Positions 43,751 through 52,539 of a stretch of 64,000 nucleotides of DNA are shown here, in pieces. Each line of letters opens with the position of its first letter. The stretch's first letter is position 1. Position numbers and translations under genes: made by a program. This DNA is from Candidatus Bathyarchaeum sp. (GTDB lineage Archaea > Thermoproteota > Bathyarchaeia > Bathyarchaeales > Bathyarchaeaceae): NCBI GenBank assembly GCA_020344315.1, contig CP070820.1, forward strand, positions 251,735-315,734. Reading direction: 5' to 3'. A model generated the notes under the pieces. It worked only from the letters and a program-made list of their open reading frames with translations, did not search any database and was not told where the DNA came from.

Positions 43751-44767
43751 ATGGATCAACGCAAAATCATGTCTCTCGGAAGATCCTCACTAGTTATCTC
43801 TCTGCCCAAACACTGGACGAAACTGAACGAATTAAAGCAAGGTGATGTTGTTTCTTTAGCCATTCAACGAGACCGTTCTTTAGCCATTTTCCCGGGAACA
43901 GGAAGTAAAAAAGGTGCCAAAGAAATAAGTCTTCATATAGATCCAGCTGAGAAAGCAAAAACCATTAAGCGGAATATCATTGCGTGCTACTTGAATGGAT
44001 ACTCAAGCATCAAACTTTTTTCAAAAGACATCTTTCCTATTTTCCAGCAAAAGGCGATCCGCAACATAGTACGGATACTTTATATGCGAATAATGGCGTG
44101 CGACGCTAAGAGCATGCATATAGTAACGTTTATGGATGAAACCCAAGCCTCTGTGACTTCAGGAATACAGCGGATGCATATTCTCTCAACTTCGTTGTTT
44201 CAAGACGTGTTAACTGCATTAAGGAATCAAGATCCGCTATTAGCAAAGACAGCCTTCCAATTAGATGACGATGTCGATCACTTCTCTTTTTTCATGCTAC
44301 GTTTAGTCAAAAGAGCAGCCCTAGATCCAGCATTGGCAAATAAACTGGATATAGAGATAGGTGACTGTCTTGATTATCAAACTTTTATCCACCGAATCGA
44401 ACAAGTAGCCGATTACGCCACCAAAATAGCAAAAAACCTAGTGCAGCTAAGCGCAGAAAAACTAAAAATCTCTGAACCACTGATTAAACTAATGGTAACT
44501 GCAGGCAAGAATGCAAATGCACTCTATGACCAAGCAGTTCAGGGTTTTTTTTCGAATGACGCTGAAACAGCTAAAGAAATAATTGAACGCGGAAAATTCA
44601 TTGACAAATCTGATAAAGAAATTGCGACTTGGGCTTTTTTACATGAAAAGAGAAACCCAGTCATAATCTGTACAACATGTTCCATACGTGAAAGTATAAA
44701 AAGAATAGCGGAAATTGGACGTGAGATAGCACTCTATACGATCCATCGTTCTTTTAAGCCAAAATAG
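43751..44767 (+). CDS. PhoU-domain regulator with N-terminal AbrB-like domain
   Basis: 338 residues. The N-terminus (MSLGRSSLVISLPKHWTKLN) is a SpoVT/AbrB DNA-binding fold of the archaeal PhoU-like regulators, followed by two PhoU-type helical bundles (ALRNQDPLLAKTAFQLDDDV; EIIERGKFIDKSDKEI). Such proteins are thought to regulate phosphate uptake genes. No pst/phosphate transporter genes lie in the window. A GAAGGGATG ribosome-binding site precedes it. Its end meets the MtdB-like gene across a strong terminator hairpin. Confidence 0.85.
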   Translation: MDQRKIMSLGRSSLVISLPKHWTKLNELKQGDVVSLAIQRDRSLAIFPGTGSKKGAKEISLHIDPAEKAKTIKRNIIACYLNGYSSIKLFSKDIFPIFQQKAIRNIVRILYMRIMACDAKSMHIVTFMDETQASVTSGIQRMHILSTSLFQDVLTALRNQDPLLAKTAFQLDDDVDHFSFFMLRLVKRAALDPALANKLDIEIGDCLDYQTFIHRIEQVADYATKIAKNLVQLSAEKLKISEPLIKLMVTAGKNANALYDQAVQGFFSNDAETAKEIIERGKFIDKSDKEIATWAFLHEKRNPVIICTTCSIRESIKRIAEIGREIALYTIHRSFKPK

Positions 44768-44774
44768 GGTTTTG

Positions 44775-44797
44775 TAGCCCCTAACCTTTAGGGGCTA
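44775..44797. terminator. Bidirectional terminator-like hairpin
   Basis: A perfect 10-bp stem, TAGCCCCTAA (44775-44784) and TTAGGGGCTA (44788-44797), with a 3-nt loop lies in the 48-bp gap between two convergent genes. It is likely to terminate both. Confidence 0.75.
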
Positions 44798-44815
44798 ACT
44801 TCTCTTAACTCAAAG

Positions 44816-46555
44816 CTACTTCTTTTTATCTGCGTAACTAAGAGTTAATTCAAGTGCGGCTGGACGAATCGTTTTCTGTAGTAGTTTTTTTGCAAGTTCC
44901 ATAGCAAAGTTGTAGTTGTATGTGCCTTTTCCGATTCTTCGCACTTCTTTCAGCATCTCGATCTCTACTTCATGTTTCAGTCGTCCTATCGCTAGTGCAC
45001 CAGCACCGTAGATTCCAGGCATAATTTCGCGCATATCATCGTGTGGCTTTATTCCCTCAACTCCTAGGGGTGGAATGGCATTGATGTCAGCCAGAACTTT
45101 GAGGAGTTTTACTTTTTGCAGCATCGCTTTTTCTATGATTTGGACTCCACGGGTTCCTGCGCAGAATATTACTTCGGCTTTTTTGAAGAGTTCAAATTTT
45201 TTCTCAGGTGTAGGCGCAAAGAATCCTTGCACTCTCGCTCCGTATTGTGTGTTTAGTTGTTCTGCGAGTTCAGTTGCGTATTCGTCACCGTTCTTACGGT
45301 TTGGATTCAAACTTGCGATCGTGACATCGCAGCCAAGCTTTGTCAATAAAACTGCTATTATTCTACCGACGGAACCTGTTCCAAAGACAGCACATGTTTT
45401 ATCGCCTAAACTTCCGAGTTTTTGAAAGGATATTGCTTCTTGAACCTTTGCTACGGCTGCTGCTGCTGTTGTGTATGCTCCGGCAGGATCTACTATTACA
45501 CTAGCGTTGAAGGGGGGAAACATGGCTTTTGTTATGACCTTTGTTATTTCTTCCGCTTTAACGATGTCTTTTCCTCCTATGAAGAAGGTGGTGCGCTTCA
45601 CTCCCTTTGGGCCTCTTGAGAAAACGGCGTCTTCAACTATTTTCTTAGCGTCTCTGCAGTTTACGTTCTCGTAAGGTATTACTACGTTGTATCCTGCGTC
45701 GTAAGCCATGCAAACGTCGAATGGACTAGCAATTGGGTCTGAGTCTAGGAAAAATAGTAGATACGGCAATTCTATTGAAGTCTTTCTGATTGTTGGTTTT
45801 ACTTTGATTTGCATAGCCTGTAATAGTTCACCAATCCCTTTTAAATCGGAGGTTTCTCTGATTGGTAAAATCACTTCTTTTGTAACTTTGATCGTTTCAA
45901 CAGTCACGTTAAATGATTCTAAAAGCTTAGCTACACCTTTGATGTGTTCGGGGCTACTTATGTGAAGGCATGTGATTTCTCCATTTGATTTCATGTTTCT
46001 CGCGTTATCCAAGATTTTCATGGCTATCCAACTTTCCCTTACCGCGAAATTGGCTTCCTTTTCTTGTTTCTCAAGTTCGCTTTGTAGATATTGACCATAG
46101 GCGATCAGATATTCCTCTTCGGTGCTAGACTCCTTGCCCTGCCCTTTTTTCTTGAGCTGTTCATTTAGCGCTTGGATTATTCGGTCTCTTAGTTGTTTAT
46201 TCTCATCCATAAGTTGAGCTATGTATGATCTGGCATTTTCCTCAATGTCAACTGGGTGAAACGGTATTTCGTTTCTCTTAAAGAGCTTTGATAGTTCATT
46301 GTTTTCGTTGAACTCTTCTAGTGAGCGTAAACCAAGTTCTTCGGTTGCGTAGTCTGGTTTTATTTTTTTAATCAGCTTCTCTAGGAAACTTGTGAGAGCT
46401 ATTGATGGTTTATGGAGTGCGCTGAGGTCACTGGTGGGTTTGGTTGTTGGTTCTATCAGCCAAAAAGGTTCGTTGTACTCTTTTTCAACTATTAAGACTA
46501 CTAGTTTTGTGTCTTTCAAGGGTTTAATTGTTAATGTTTCCAATTTACTCACCAT
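44816..46555 (-). CDS. MtdB-like methylene-H4MPT dehydrogenase with a ~230-residue unknown N-terminal domain
   Basis: 579 residues, twice the size of MtdB. Residues ~265-579 match NAD(P)-dependent methylene-H4MPT dehydrogenases: FLDSDPIASPFDVCMAYDAG, ASVIVDPAGAYTTAAAAVAK, and the Rossmann loop CAVFGTGSVGRIIAVLL (392-397), with DINAIPPLGVEGIKPHDD. Residues 1-230 are an extra module: two beta/alpha halves (LVVLIVEKEYNEPFWLIEPT; ITCLHISSPEHIKGVAKLLE) around a charged coiled coil (ENKQLRDRIIQALNEQLKKK). I do not recognise it. A divergent F420-type Mtd starts 163 bp away. Likely reaction: methenyl-H4MPT and NAD(P)H interconversion with methylene-H4MPT. Confidence 0.85.
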   Translation of the reverse strand: MVSKLETLTIKPLKDTKLVVLIVEKEYNEPFWLIEPTTKPTSDLSALHKPSIALTSFLEKLIKKIKPDYATEELGLRSLEEFNENNELSKLFKRNEIPFHPVDIEENARSYIAQLMDENKQLRDRIIQALNEQLKKKGQGKESSTEEEYLIAYGQYLQSELEKQEKEANFAVRESWIAMKILDNARNMKSNGEITCLHISSPEHIKGVAKLLESFNVTVETIKVTKEVILPIRETSDLKGIGELLQAMQIKVKPTIRKTSIELPYLLFFLDSDPIASPFDVCMAYDAGYNVVIPYENVNCRDAKKIVEDAVFSRGPKGVKRTTFFIGGKDIVKAEEITKVITKAMFPPFNASVIVDPAGAYTTAAAAVAKVQEAISFQKLGSLGDKTCAVFGTGSVGRIIAVLLTKLGCDVTIASLNPNRKNGDEYATELAEQLNTQYGARVQGFFAPTPEKKFELFKKAEVIFCAGTRGVQIIEKAMLQKVKLLKVLADINAIPPLGVEGIKPHDDMREIMPGIYGAGALAIGRLKHEVEIEMLKEVRRIGKGTYNYNFAMELAKKLLQKTIRPAALELTLSYADKKK

Positions 46556-46602
46556 TATTTTTGTTTATTAGCTTTCGGTTTGAGGTCATGTTTTCTTAGA
46601 AA

Positions 46603-46683
46603 AATATATACTTTTTGCCTATATTGTATGTAAACATTAATAAGGTATATACAAGACTTTGGGATACGAGCCAAATTATATAA
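46603..46683. promoter_or_regulatory. Back-to-back TATA boxes between the two methylene-H4MPT dehydrogenase genes
   Basis: TTATATAA at 46676-46683 is 45 nt before the mtd ATG. On the other strand TATATATTTT (46610-46601 read on minus) lies about 48 nt before the MtdB-like ATG. Both fit archaeal promoter spacing with short leaders. Confidence 0.5.
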
Positions 46684-46727
46684 GTCTCTTCATTGCTTGA
46701 TGCTAAATACATGATCAGGTGTTTCGA

Positions 46728-47621
46728 ATGGACGAACCTTCAACAAAAATAAAGATAGGTGTCTTCAAGTGTGGCAACGTCGGCACAGCTCCCATCTTTG
46801 AACTTCTTCTCGACGAACTTGCACAACGCAAAGACATCACCGTTCGCACAGTAACTTCAGGTGCAAAAATGACTTTAGAAGAAGTCAAAGACGCTCTTCC
46901 TAAGATTTTCGAATTCGAACTTGATCTTCTAGTTCTAATCTCTCCAAACCCTTCAGTTTCTGGTCCTGCTACAGCTAGAAATATGGCTTTAGAAAAGGGA
47001 GTACACACAATTGTGATGTCAGACGCTGTCGCAAAGCGAATGACAAAAGAACTTGAAAAGCAGGGAGTAGGCTACATAGTTGTTCTCGGCGATCCCCTGA
47101 TCGGAGCACGAAGACAATTCTTGGACCCTGTGGAAATGGCACTCTTCAACTCAAACATAATCAAAGTACTCGCAGTCACCGGAGTTTTCAGACTGATACA
47201 TCAAGAGATCGACAGGGTAATAGCTGTTCTAAAAGAGGAACTAGCCGTCCGTCTACCGAGATTAGTGATTGATACAGAAACAATTCGTGATAATTCAGAC
47301 TTTAAAAATCCTTATGCAAAAGCCAAAGCTATGGCTGCCTATCACATAGCATCTAAGATCCCAGAGATCAACACAAAAGCTTGTTTTATGGAGAAAGAAA
47401 GCGAAAAATTCATTCCTCTAGTTACTTGTGCACACGAAATGGCTCAGGTAGCAGCTAAATTGGCCGAAGAAGCAAGAGAGATCGAGAAATATTCTGACAG
47501 TTTGGTAAGAAAACCCCACTCAAAGAAAGGAGAACCCTTAACAAAAACCAAATTAATGCAGTCACCAGAGTTTGACGATGAACTATACAAGAAATGGCTC
47601 AAAACTTTGCCAAACAACTGA
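46728..47621 (+). CDS. mtd: F420-dependent methylene-H4MPT dehydrogenase
   Basis: 297 residues from ATG 46728; an upstream GTG at 46719 would add three residues, but AGGTG at 46717-46721 fits the ATG. Hallmarks are KIGVFKCGNVGTAPIFELLL, VLISPNPSVSGPATARNM and VVLGDPLIGARRQFLDPVEM. Mtd interconverts methenyl- and methylene-H4MPT with coenzyme F420. Presence with the MtdB-like gene gives the cell two electron carriers for the same step. Confidence 0.95.
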   Translation: MDEPSTKIKIGVFKCGNVGTAPIFELLLDELAQRKDITVRTVTSGAKMTLEEVKDALPKIFEFELDLLVLISPNPSVSGPATARNMALEKGVHTIVMSDAVAKRMTKELEKQGVGYIVVLGDPLIGARRQFLDPVEMALFNSNIIKVLAVTGVFRLIHQEIDRVIAVLKEELAVRLPRLVIDTETIRDNSDFKNPYAKAKAMAAYHIASKIPEINTKACFMEKESEKFIPLVTCAHEMAQVAAKLAEEAREIEKYSDSLVRKPHSKKGEPLTKTKLMQSPEFDDELYKKWLKTLPNN

Positions 47622-47762
47622 ACACACTTATTTTAGCAGAAAATCTTTCGGGTAAAGTATGCAGGATTTGTTTTGTAATGAAACGTTCCGAACTTCAATA
47701 AAACAGTGAAAACCAAACGAAATATAACACACAATTAATCCCAAGTAATTGTCAGAAACTGG

Positions 47763-49022
47763 GTGACATTTTTGCTCAGACTCTACAACACGCTGACAAA
47801 AAAAAGCGAGATTTTCAAGCCCTTAGACGAGGGAAGAGTTAGGCTGGTCAGCTGTGGACCGTCTATCTATCAGTTGCCTCACATAGGCAACTATCGAACC
47901 TTTCTCTTTGAAGACATCGTACAACGTTACCTCGAATACCTCGGCTACCGAGTGGAGAGAGTATTAAACATCACTGACGTGGAGGACAAAGCTTTAGAAG
48001 CGGCTGAGAATCAAAACATAACTCTAAAGGAACTGACCGATAACAACATTGAAACCTTCATGAATGAACTGAAGAATCTGAAAGTTAAGATTCCCGACTA
48101 CTTACCGCAGTCTTCAACCACCGTTGATCAAGCCGTGCATCTCATAGAAATTCTGCTGGAGAAAGGCTACGCATACCATTACACCCATCGGGGTCGAAGA
48201 AATATCTACTATGATCCATTGAAGTTTGATGGGTTCGGTAAGCTCTTCGGTTTAGACATGAGTAAGTGGCCTAAGAAAAAGAGACGCTTCCACAAGGACA
48301 CTTACGCCAATGACCGATGGAACAGAGGAGACTTCATCCTATGGCATGGATACAAAGAAGGGGACAAAGTTTTTTGGGAGACAAAAATAGGCAAAGGAAG
48401 ACCCTCATGGAACATTCAAGACCCTGCTATGGTGCCAAAATCGTTCGGTTTCGAGGCTGATATGTGGTGCAGCGGAATCGACAGCACCCATCGTCACCAC
48501 GACTACATCATTGCAGTGGTTGAAGCCGTAACAGGCAAACCTTTCGTTCGCTACTGGCTCCACGCAGCCCATCTCTTTCTTGAGGGAGAAAAGATGTCGA
48601 AGAGCAGAGGCAACATAGAATATCCAAGGGACCTCTTGGAGACCGAATGCATCTGGAACCATATTCGATTCTTTTTTATTTACGGTCACTATAGACGAAA
48701 CATGAACTTCACCTTCACAAAGTACAATCAAGTCTGCAATCGACTCAAACGTTTTCGGGAGATGGTGAAGAACCTAAGAGTTGAAGAAGGAGCTAAACAA
48801 ACATCCAGCGTGAGAGCAGAGAAACTGGTGAAAAAATTAACGACAGACTTTGAAGAGAACATGAACAATGACCTTCAGGTTAAGGCTGCCTTCGATTCGC
48901 TGTATAAAACGGTTTCAAAACTGATTAAACTCAAGGAGAATCAGATGTTAAGTGCGGAGGATTCTGTGGAGGCGTTAGCGAAACTAAAAGCCATCGATTA
49001 TGTGTTGCAGGTTATATTCTAA
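47763..49022 (+). CDS. Cysteinyl-tRNA synthetase-like class I ligase with altered zinc site
   Basis: 419 residues from GTG. The class I signature HIGN (SIYQLPHIGNYRTFLFEDI) and KMSKS (EGEKMSKSRGN, ~277) are intact, as is Cys31, the first zinc ligand. The second zinc Cys (in WHIECSAM of CysRS) is replaced: WNIQDPAM, Asp220. The HHENE motif reads HHDYII. A nearby Cys (DMWCSGID) might compensate. It is shorter than typical CysRS (~460). It may charge tRNA-Cys or be a CysRS-derived ligase; I lean to a CysRS relative. It lies 15 bp before dinB. Confidence 0.75.
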   Translation: MTFLLRLYNTLTKKSEIFKPLDEGRVRLVSCGPSIYQLPHIGNYRTFLFEDIVQRYLEYLGYRVERVLNITDVEDKALEAAENQNITLKELTDNNIETFMNELKNLKVKIPDYLPQSSTTVDQAVHLIEILLEKGYAYHYTHRGRRNIYYDPLKFDGFGKLFGLDMSKWPKKKRRFHKDTYANDRWNRGDFILWHGYKEGDKVFWETKIGKGRPSWNIQDPAMVPKSFGFEADMWCSGIDSTHRHHDYIIAVVEAVTGKPFVRYWLHAAHLFLEGEKMSKSRGNIEYPRDLLETECIWNHIRFFFIYGHYRRNMNFTFTKYNQVCNRLKRFREMVKNLRVEEGAKQTSSVRAEKLVKKLTTDFEENMNNDLQVKAAFDSLYKTVSKLIKLKENQMLSAEDSVEALAKLKAIDYVLQVIF

Positions 49023-49037
49023 CAATAGGGGGAGTTC

Positions 49038-50123
49038 TTGAGATTGGCGAAAAAGAGGCAGCGAATAATCCTTCACGTTGACATGGATCAATTTTTCGCT
49101 GCCGTAGAAGAGAAGGAACGTCCTGAAATTCGAGGCAAACCCGTTGTTGTGGGAGCCGACCCAAAAGAAGGTATGGGAAGGGGTGTTGTCAGCACCTGCA
49201 ATTATGAAGCCCGCAAGTACGGTGTCAAGTCCGGTATTCCCATAACGAGAGCTTGGAGGCTATGTCCGAACGCTGTCTACCTCCCAATTAACTACAGTCT
49301 TTACCAGAAAGTGTCTGCCCGAATCATGACGATCCTGCGAAGTTACGCTGACAAGTTTGAGCGCTGGGGCCTAGATGAAGCTTTCTTGGATGTATCATCT
49401 AGGGTCAAAAATTTTAGAGAAGCGGAGAAACTGGCGCAGAAAATCAAGAAGCAGATTTATGAGAAGGAGGGGCTGACCTGTTCTATAGGTGTTGGACCGA
49501 ACAAGCTTGTAGCCAAGATAGGCAGCGACTTCAAGAAACCGGACGGTCTCACCGTTGTCAGAGGAGAGGATGTGAAAGCGTTTCTGTCGCTTCTAAGAGT
49601 GAGTAAGTTGCTTTGGGTTGGCAGAAAGACTGAGAACAAACTCAACAGTATGGGAATCAAGACTATAGGTGATCTGGCAAGCTACGACACATCCATTCTG
49701 GTGGAGAAATTCGGTGCTGCAGGCACTCAGTTATATCTTTCAGCTCAGGGAATCGACAATAGCGAGATTCAAGAACGATGGACAAGGAAGTCGATGAGTA
49801 GAGAAATAACTTTCGAAGAGGACACATCCGACTCTAACCTCATCCTCGAGACCTTGGATGCCATCTCAGAAGATCTGCATAGAGAACTCACAGCATCCAA
49901 CTTCACTTTTAAGACAACTACCGTGAAAGTAAGATACGCAAACTTCGAAACCCACACCCATGGCAAGACATTGCTCTTCTTCACAGACCGGCTTAGGGAT
50001 ATACAGAAGATTGCCAGAGACCTCGTGCAAGCCTACTTGCGCCCTGACAGAAAAATCCGCCTCATAGGAGTTAGACTCTCAAACCTTTTTTCAACAAAGA
50101 AGCAGATGCGATTAATCGACTAA
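49038..50123 (+). CDS. dinB: DNA polymerase IV (Y-family, DinB)
   Basis: 361 residues from TTG. Y-family motifs are ILHVDMDQFFAAVEEKERPE, GWGLDEAFLDVSSRV-like (RWGLDEAFLDVS) and the helix-hairpin-helix thumb (SKLLWVGRKTENKLNSMGIK). The C-terminal little-finger domain is complete. It carries out lesion bypass. A GGGGGAG ribosome-binding site precedes the TTG. Confidence 0.96.
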   Translation: MRLAKKRQRIILHVDMDQFFAAVEEKERPEIRGKPVVVGADPKEGMGRGVVSTCNYEARKYGVKSGIPITRAWRLCPNAVYLPINYSLYQKVSARIMTILRSYADKFERWGLDEAFLDVSSRVKNFREAEKLAQKIKKQIYEKEGLTCSIGVGPNKLVAKIGSDFKKPDGLTVVRGEDVKAFLSLLRVSKLLWVGRKTENKLNSMGIKTIGDLASYDTSILVEKFGAAGTQLYLSAQGIDNSEIQERWTRKSMSREITFEEDTSDSNLILETLDAISEDLHRELTASNFTFKTTTVKVRYANFETHTHGKTLLFFTDRLRDIQKIARDLVQAYLRPDRKIRLIGVRLSNLFSTKKQMRLID

Positions 50124-50225
50124 CAGAACCCAATCGGAGAATTGAGTTTGCTCTCTTAACTTTTATATCGGAAGAAAGCCCATGAAGAGGTTAGCTGAGA
50201 CAATAAAAGAGGAGAGGACGCAGTT

Positions 50226-50576
50226 TTGAGTGAGGTGTGGATTCGGGTTTCTGAGAAGATTCTTGCTCAGTTAAAACGTCTTGAAGAGACCACAGGTAAA
50301 GACCGTTTGGAGCTAGTGCGGTCACTACGTTTTGTATTAAGCGTATTACAGAGAAGCTTGCTTGGCTGGACGCAGTGGGTGAACAACCCGGATATCATGA
50401 CCCTTTTCACGCAAGAAGATCTGAAAAACATGACAGAACAACTGTCCGAGTTAACCCGATCCTTTGTAGAATATGACATAAAAATAACCAGTTTAGGAGC
50501 CAAGAAGGGCTTAAAGGCTCCGAAAAAGGTCGCGAAGAAAAAACGAGAAGAGAGAACTGACAGGTTCTACGTGTAA
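50226..50576 (+). CDS. Hypothetical helical protein
   Basis: 116 residues from TTG: an amphipathic N-terminus (WIRVSEKILAQLKRLEETTG), a tryptophan-containing middle (SLLGWTQWVNNPDIMTLFTQ) and a Lys-rich tail (KAPKKVAKKKREERTDRF). The tail suggests nucleic-acid or chromatin contact. No named family recognised with confidence. It is an independent gene between dinB and the fwd operon. Confidence 0.6.
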   Translation: MSEVWIRVSEKILAQLKRLEETTGKDRLELVRSLRFVLSVLQRSLLGWTQWVNNPDIMTLFTQEDLKNMTEQLSELTRSFVEYDIKITSLGAKKGLKAPKKVAKKKREERTDRFYV

Positions 50577-50698
50577 GATCGAAAGTAGCTTTCTGCTTCC
50601 TTTCACGTGTCCAATCAATATGGAGCATTAGGCGGGGAGGGGAAACCAGTAACGTTAATAGGTTGCTATAAGGTAGTAACTTTTTCAAAGTGAGGACG

Positions 50699-51097
50699 AT
50701 GCCAAAATTAGATGTCTTAGTTTTAACCGGTCGCACTATTGAACAGGGCAAAGGAAAAGAAATGGGCAAACTATCAAAAGTATACTTAGACGACGTGGTT
50801 CAATGCAATATTGACCCCCAAGACATGAAAACTCTCAAACTTAAGCAGAACACCAACGTCAAAGTAACCACCAATTTTGGTAGTGTTGTTCTGAAAGCCG
50901 TGAAATCTCCTCGGGCTCCCCATCCCAAAATGATTTTTATTAGCTACGGTCCATGGGCAAGCATGATTTCAGACCCTAGAACCAATGGGACAGGCATGCC
51001 CTCTTTAAAGGGGATTCCTGCAGAAATCGAACCGGCACCTAACGAAAGAGTGTTAAGCCTACAGGAACTAGTTAACCAACTCAAAATGGAGGCATAA
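50699..51097 (+). CDS. fwdD: Formylmethanofuran dehydrogenase subunit D
   Basis: 132 residues from ATG 50699 (GAGGA just upstream; a GTG at 50690 is in frame). It has the molybdopterin-dinucleotide-binding barrel typical of FwdD (GRTIEQGKGKEMGKLSKVYL; VTTNFGSVVLKAVKSPRAPH; ISYGPWASMISDPRTNGTGM). It caps the pterin of the catalytic FwdB subunit. First gene of fwdD-fwdB-fwdA-fwdC-mch; only 2 bp separate it from fwdB. Confidence 0.93.
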   Translation: MPKLDVLVLTGRTIEQGKGKEMGKLSKVYLDDVVQCNIDPQDMKTLKLKQNTNVKVTTNFGSVVLKAVKSPRAPHPKMIFISYGPWASMISDPRTNGTGMPSLKGIPAEIEPAPNERVLSLQELVNQLKMEA

Positions 51098-51099
51098 AC

Positions 51100-52539
51100 A
51101 TGGCAGTAATAACTGGTGTAACCTGTCCAGTCTGCGGAACTTTTTGCGACGACATCGAATTAATTATTGAGAACAATGTTATAGTTGAAGCCCGAAATGC
51201 GTGCGCTATGGGAGCAGCTAAATTCTTAAATTATTCTGCTCACCGTACAAAGAAACCTCTTATCCGAAAAAACGGTGAATTAGTAGAAGTTTCCATGGAT
51301 GAAGCTGTTGAAAAAGCTGCTAAAATCCTCGTTGACGCAAACTATCCACTAATGTACGGTTGGAGTAACACGAGTTGCGAAGCAATTCGTACGGGTTTGG
51401 AACTTGGGGAAGAGGTTGGTGCTGTTATGGATAACACCTCAACCGTCTGCCACGGACCCTCTATCCTGAGCGTACAAGATGTCGGCATACCCTCAGCCAC
51501 TCTGGGACAGTTGAGGCATCGTGCAGACCTTATAATCTACTGGGCTAGTAACCCGTGGAGCGCACATCCACGGCATGCAGAACGATATACCATGTTCTCG
51601 GATGGCAGATTCGAAGGGAGCACATGGAAGAGCTATCTTTCACGATTAAGAGGCGTAATGTCCAGAAAAAAAATTCAGCGCGCCTCTAACCTAGTCCTGA
51701 AACAGGACTTCTGTTTCACTCCGCAAGTTGAAGAGGGTCTTCCTTCTAGTGTACATCAGAAGAGACGCAGAACAATAGTTATCGACGTTCGCAAGACCCG
51801 TACAGCAGATGCAGCAGACTGTTTCTTCCAAGTTGAACCTGGCACGGATTATGAACTTCTTCAAGCTCTACGTGTACTCGTAAACGATGGAGAGCTAGAT
51901 GTGGATGAGGTTGCAGGGATTCCCATTGAAACCCTTGAACAACTCGCTGACCTCTTAGTAAACTGCAAACTAGGCATAATCTTCTTCGGACTAGGATTAA
52001 CAATGAGCAAAGGAAAACACCGCAACATAGACGCCGCCATCAACCTAACCCGCGACCTAAACAAACGAACAAAATTCCTCATCATGCCCATGCGAGGACA
52101 CTACAACGTAACCGGAGTAAACATAGTCTTCACATGGCAAACCGGGTACCCCTTCGCCGTCGACCTATCCAACGGCTACCCACGATATAACCCAGGAGAA
52201 ACCTCGGCGGTTGACATTCTTTCTCGTGACGAAGCCGATGCCACCATGGTAATCGCCTCAGACCCAGTTGCCCACTTTCCACGAGCCGCCTCCAAAAACA
52301 TAGCAAAACATCCCCTAATAGCCATAGATCCAGAGGTTACTCCCACAACAATGCTAGCAGACGTTATAATCCCTCCCGCCTTCGTAGGAATTGAGGCTGA
52401 GGGAACAGCATACCGCATGGATCATGTTCCATTACCCCTGAAGAAGGTGGTAGAGCCCCCAGAAACATGTCTTTCAGATCAAGAAATCTTGCAAAGAATT
52501 CTTCAGAAAGTTCGAGAATTAAGGAGGGACATGAATTGA
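51100..52539 (+). CDS. fwdB: Formylmethanofuran dehydrogenase subunit B (W/Mo catalytic)
   Basis: 479 residues. The N-terminal [4Fe-4S] site uses Cys9, Cys12, Cys16 and Cys35 (CPVCGTFCDDIE; ARNACAMGA). The metal ligand Cys117-His118 lies in STVCHGPSIL, a cysteine rather than selenocysteine form. It reduces CO2 to formate at tungsten or molybdenum bis-pterin. Length is slightly larger than methanogen FwdB (~432), with an insertion near residue 170-225 (RLRGVMSRKKIQRASNL). The stop overlaps the fwdA start. Confidence 0.95.
   Translation: MAVITGVTCPVCGTFCDDIELIIENNVIVEARNACAMGAAKFLNYSAHRTKKPLIRKNGELVEVSMDEAVEKAAKILVDANYPLMYGWSNTSCEAIRTGLELGEEVGAVMDNTSTVCHGPSILSVQDVGIPSATLGQLRHRADLIIYWASNPWSAHPRHAERYTMFSDGRFEGSTWKSYLSRLRGVMSRKKIQRASNLVLKQDFCFTPQVEEGLPSSVHQKRRRTIVIDVRKTRTADAADCFFQVEPGTDYELLQALRVLVNDGELDVDEVAGIPIETLEQLADLLVNCKLGIIFFGLGLTMSKGKHRNIDAAINLTRDLNKRTKFLIMPMRGHYNVTGVNIVFTWQTGYPFAVDLSNGYPRYNPGETSAVDILSRDEADATMVIASDPVAHFPRAASKNIAKHPLIAIDPEVTPTTMLADVIIPPAFVGIEAEGTAYRMDHVPLPLKKVVEPPETCLSDQEILQRILQKVRELRRDMN

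Noticed and set aside
51779..52003. Minus-strand reading frames inside fwdB and fwdA
   Set aside because: They lie wholly within strongly supported genes and show no domain or ribosome-binding site.
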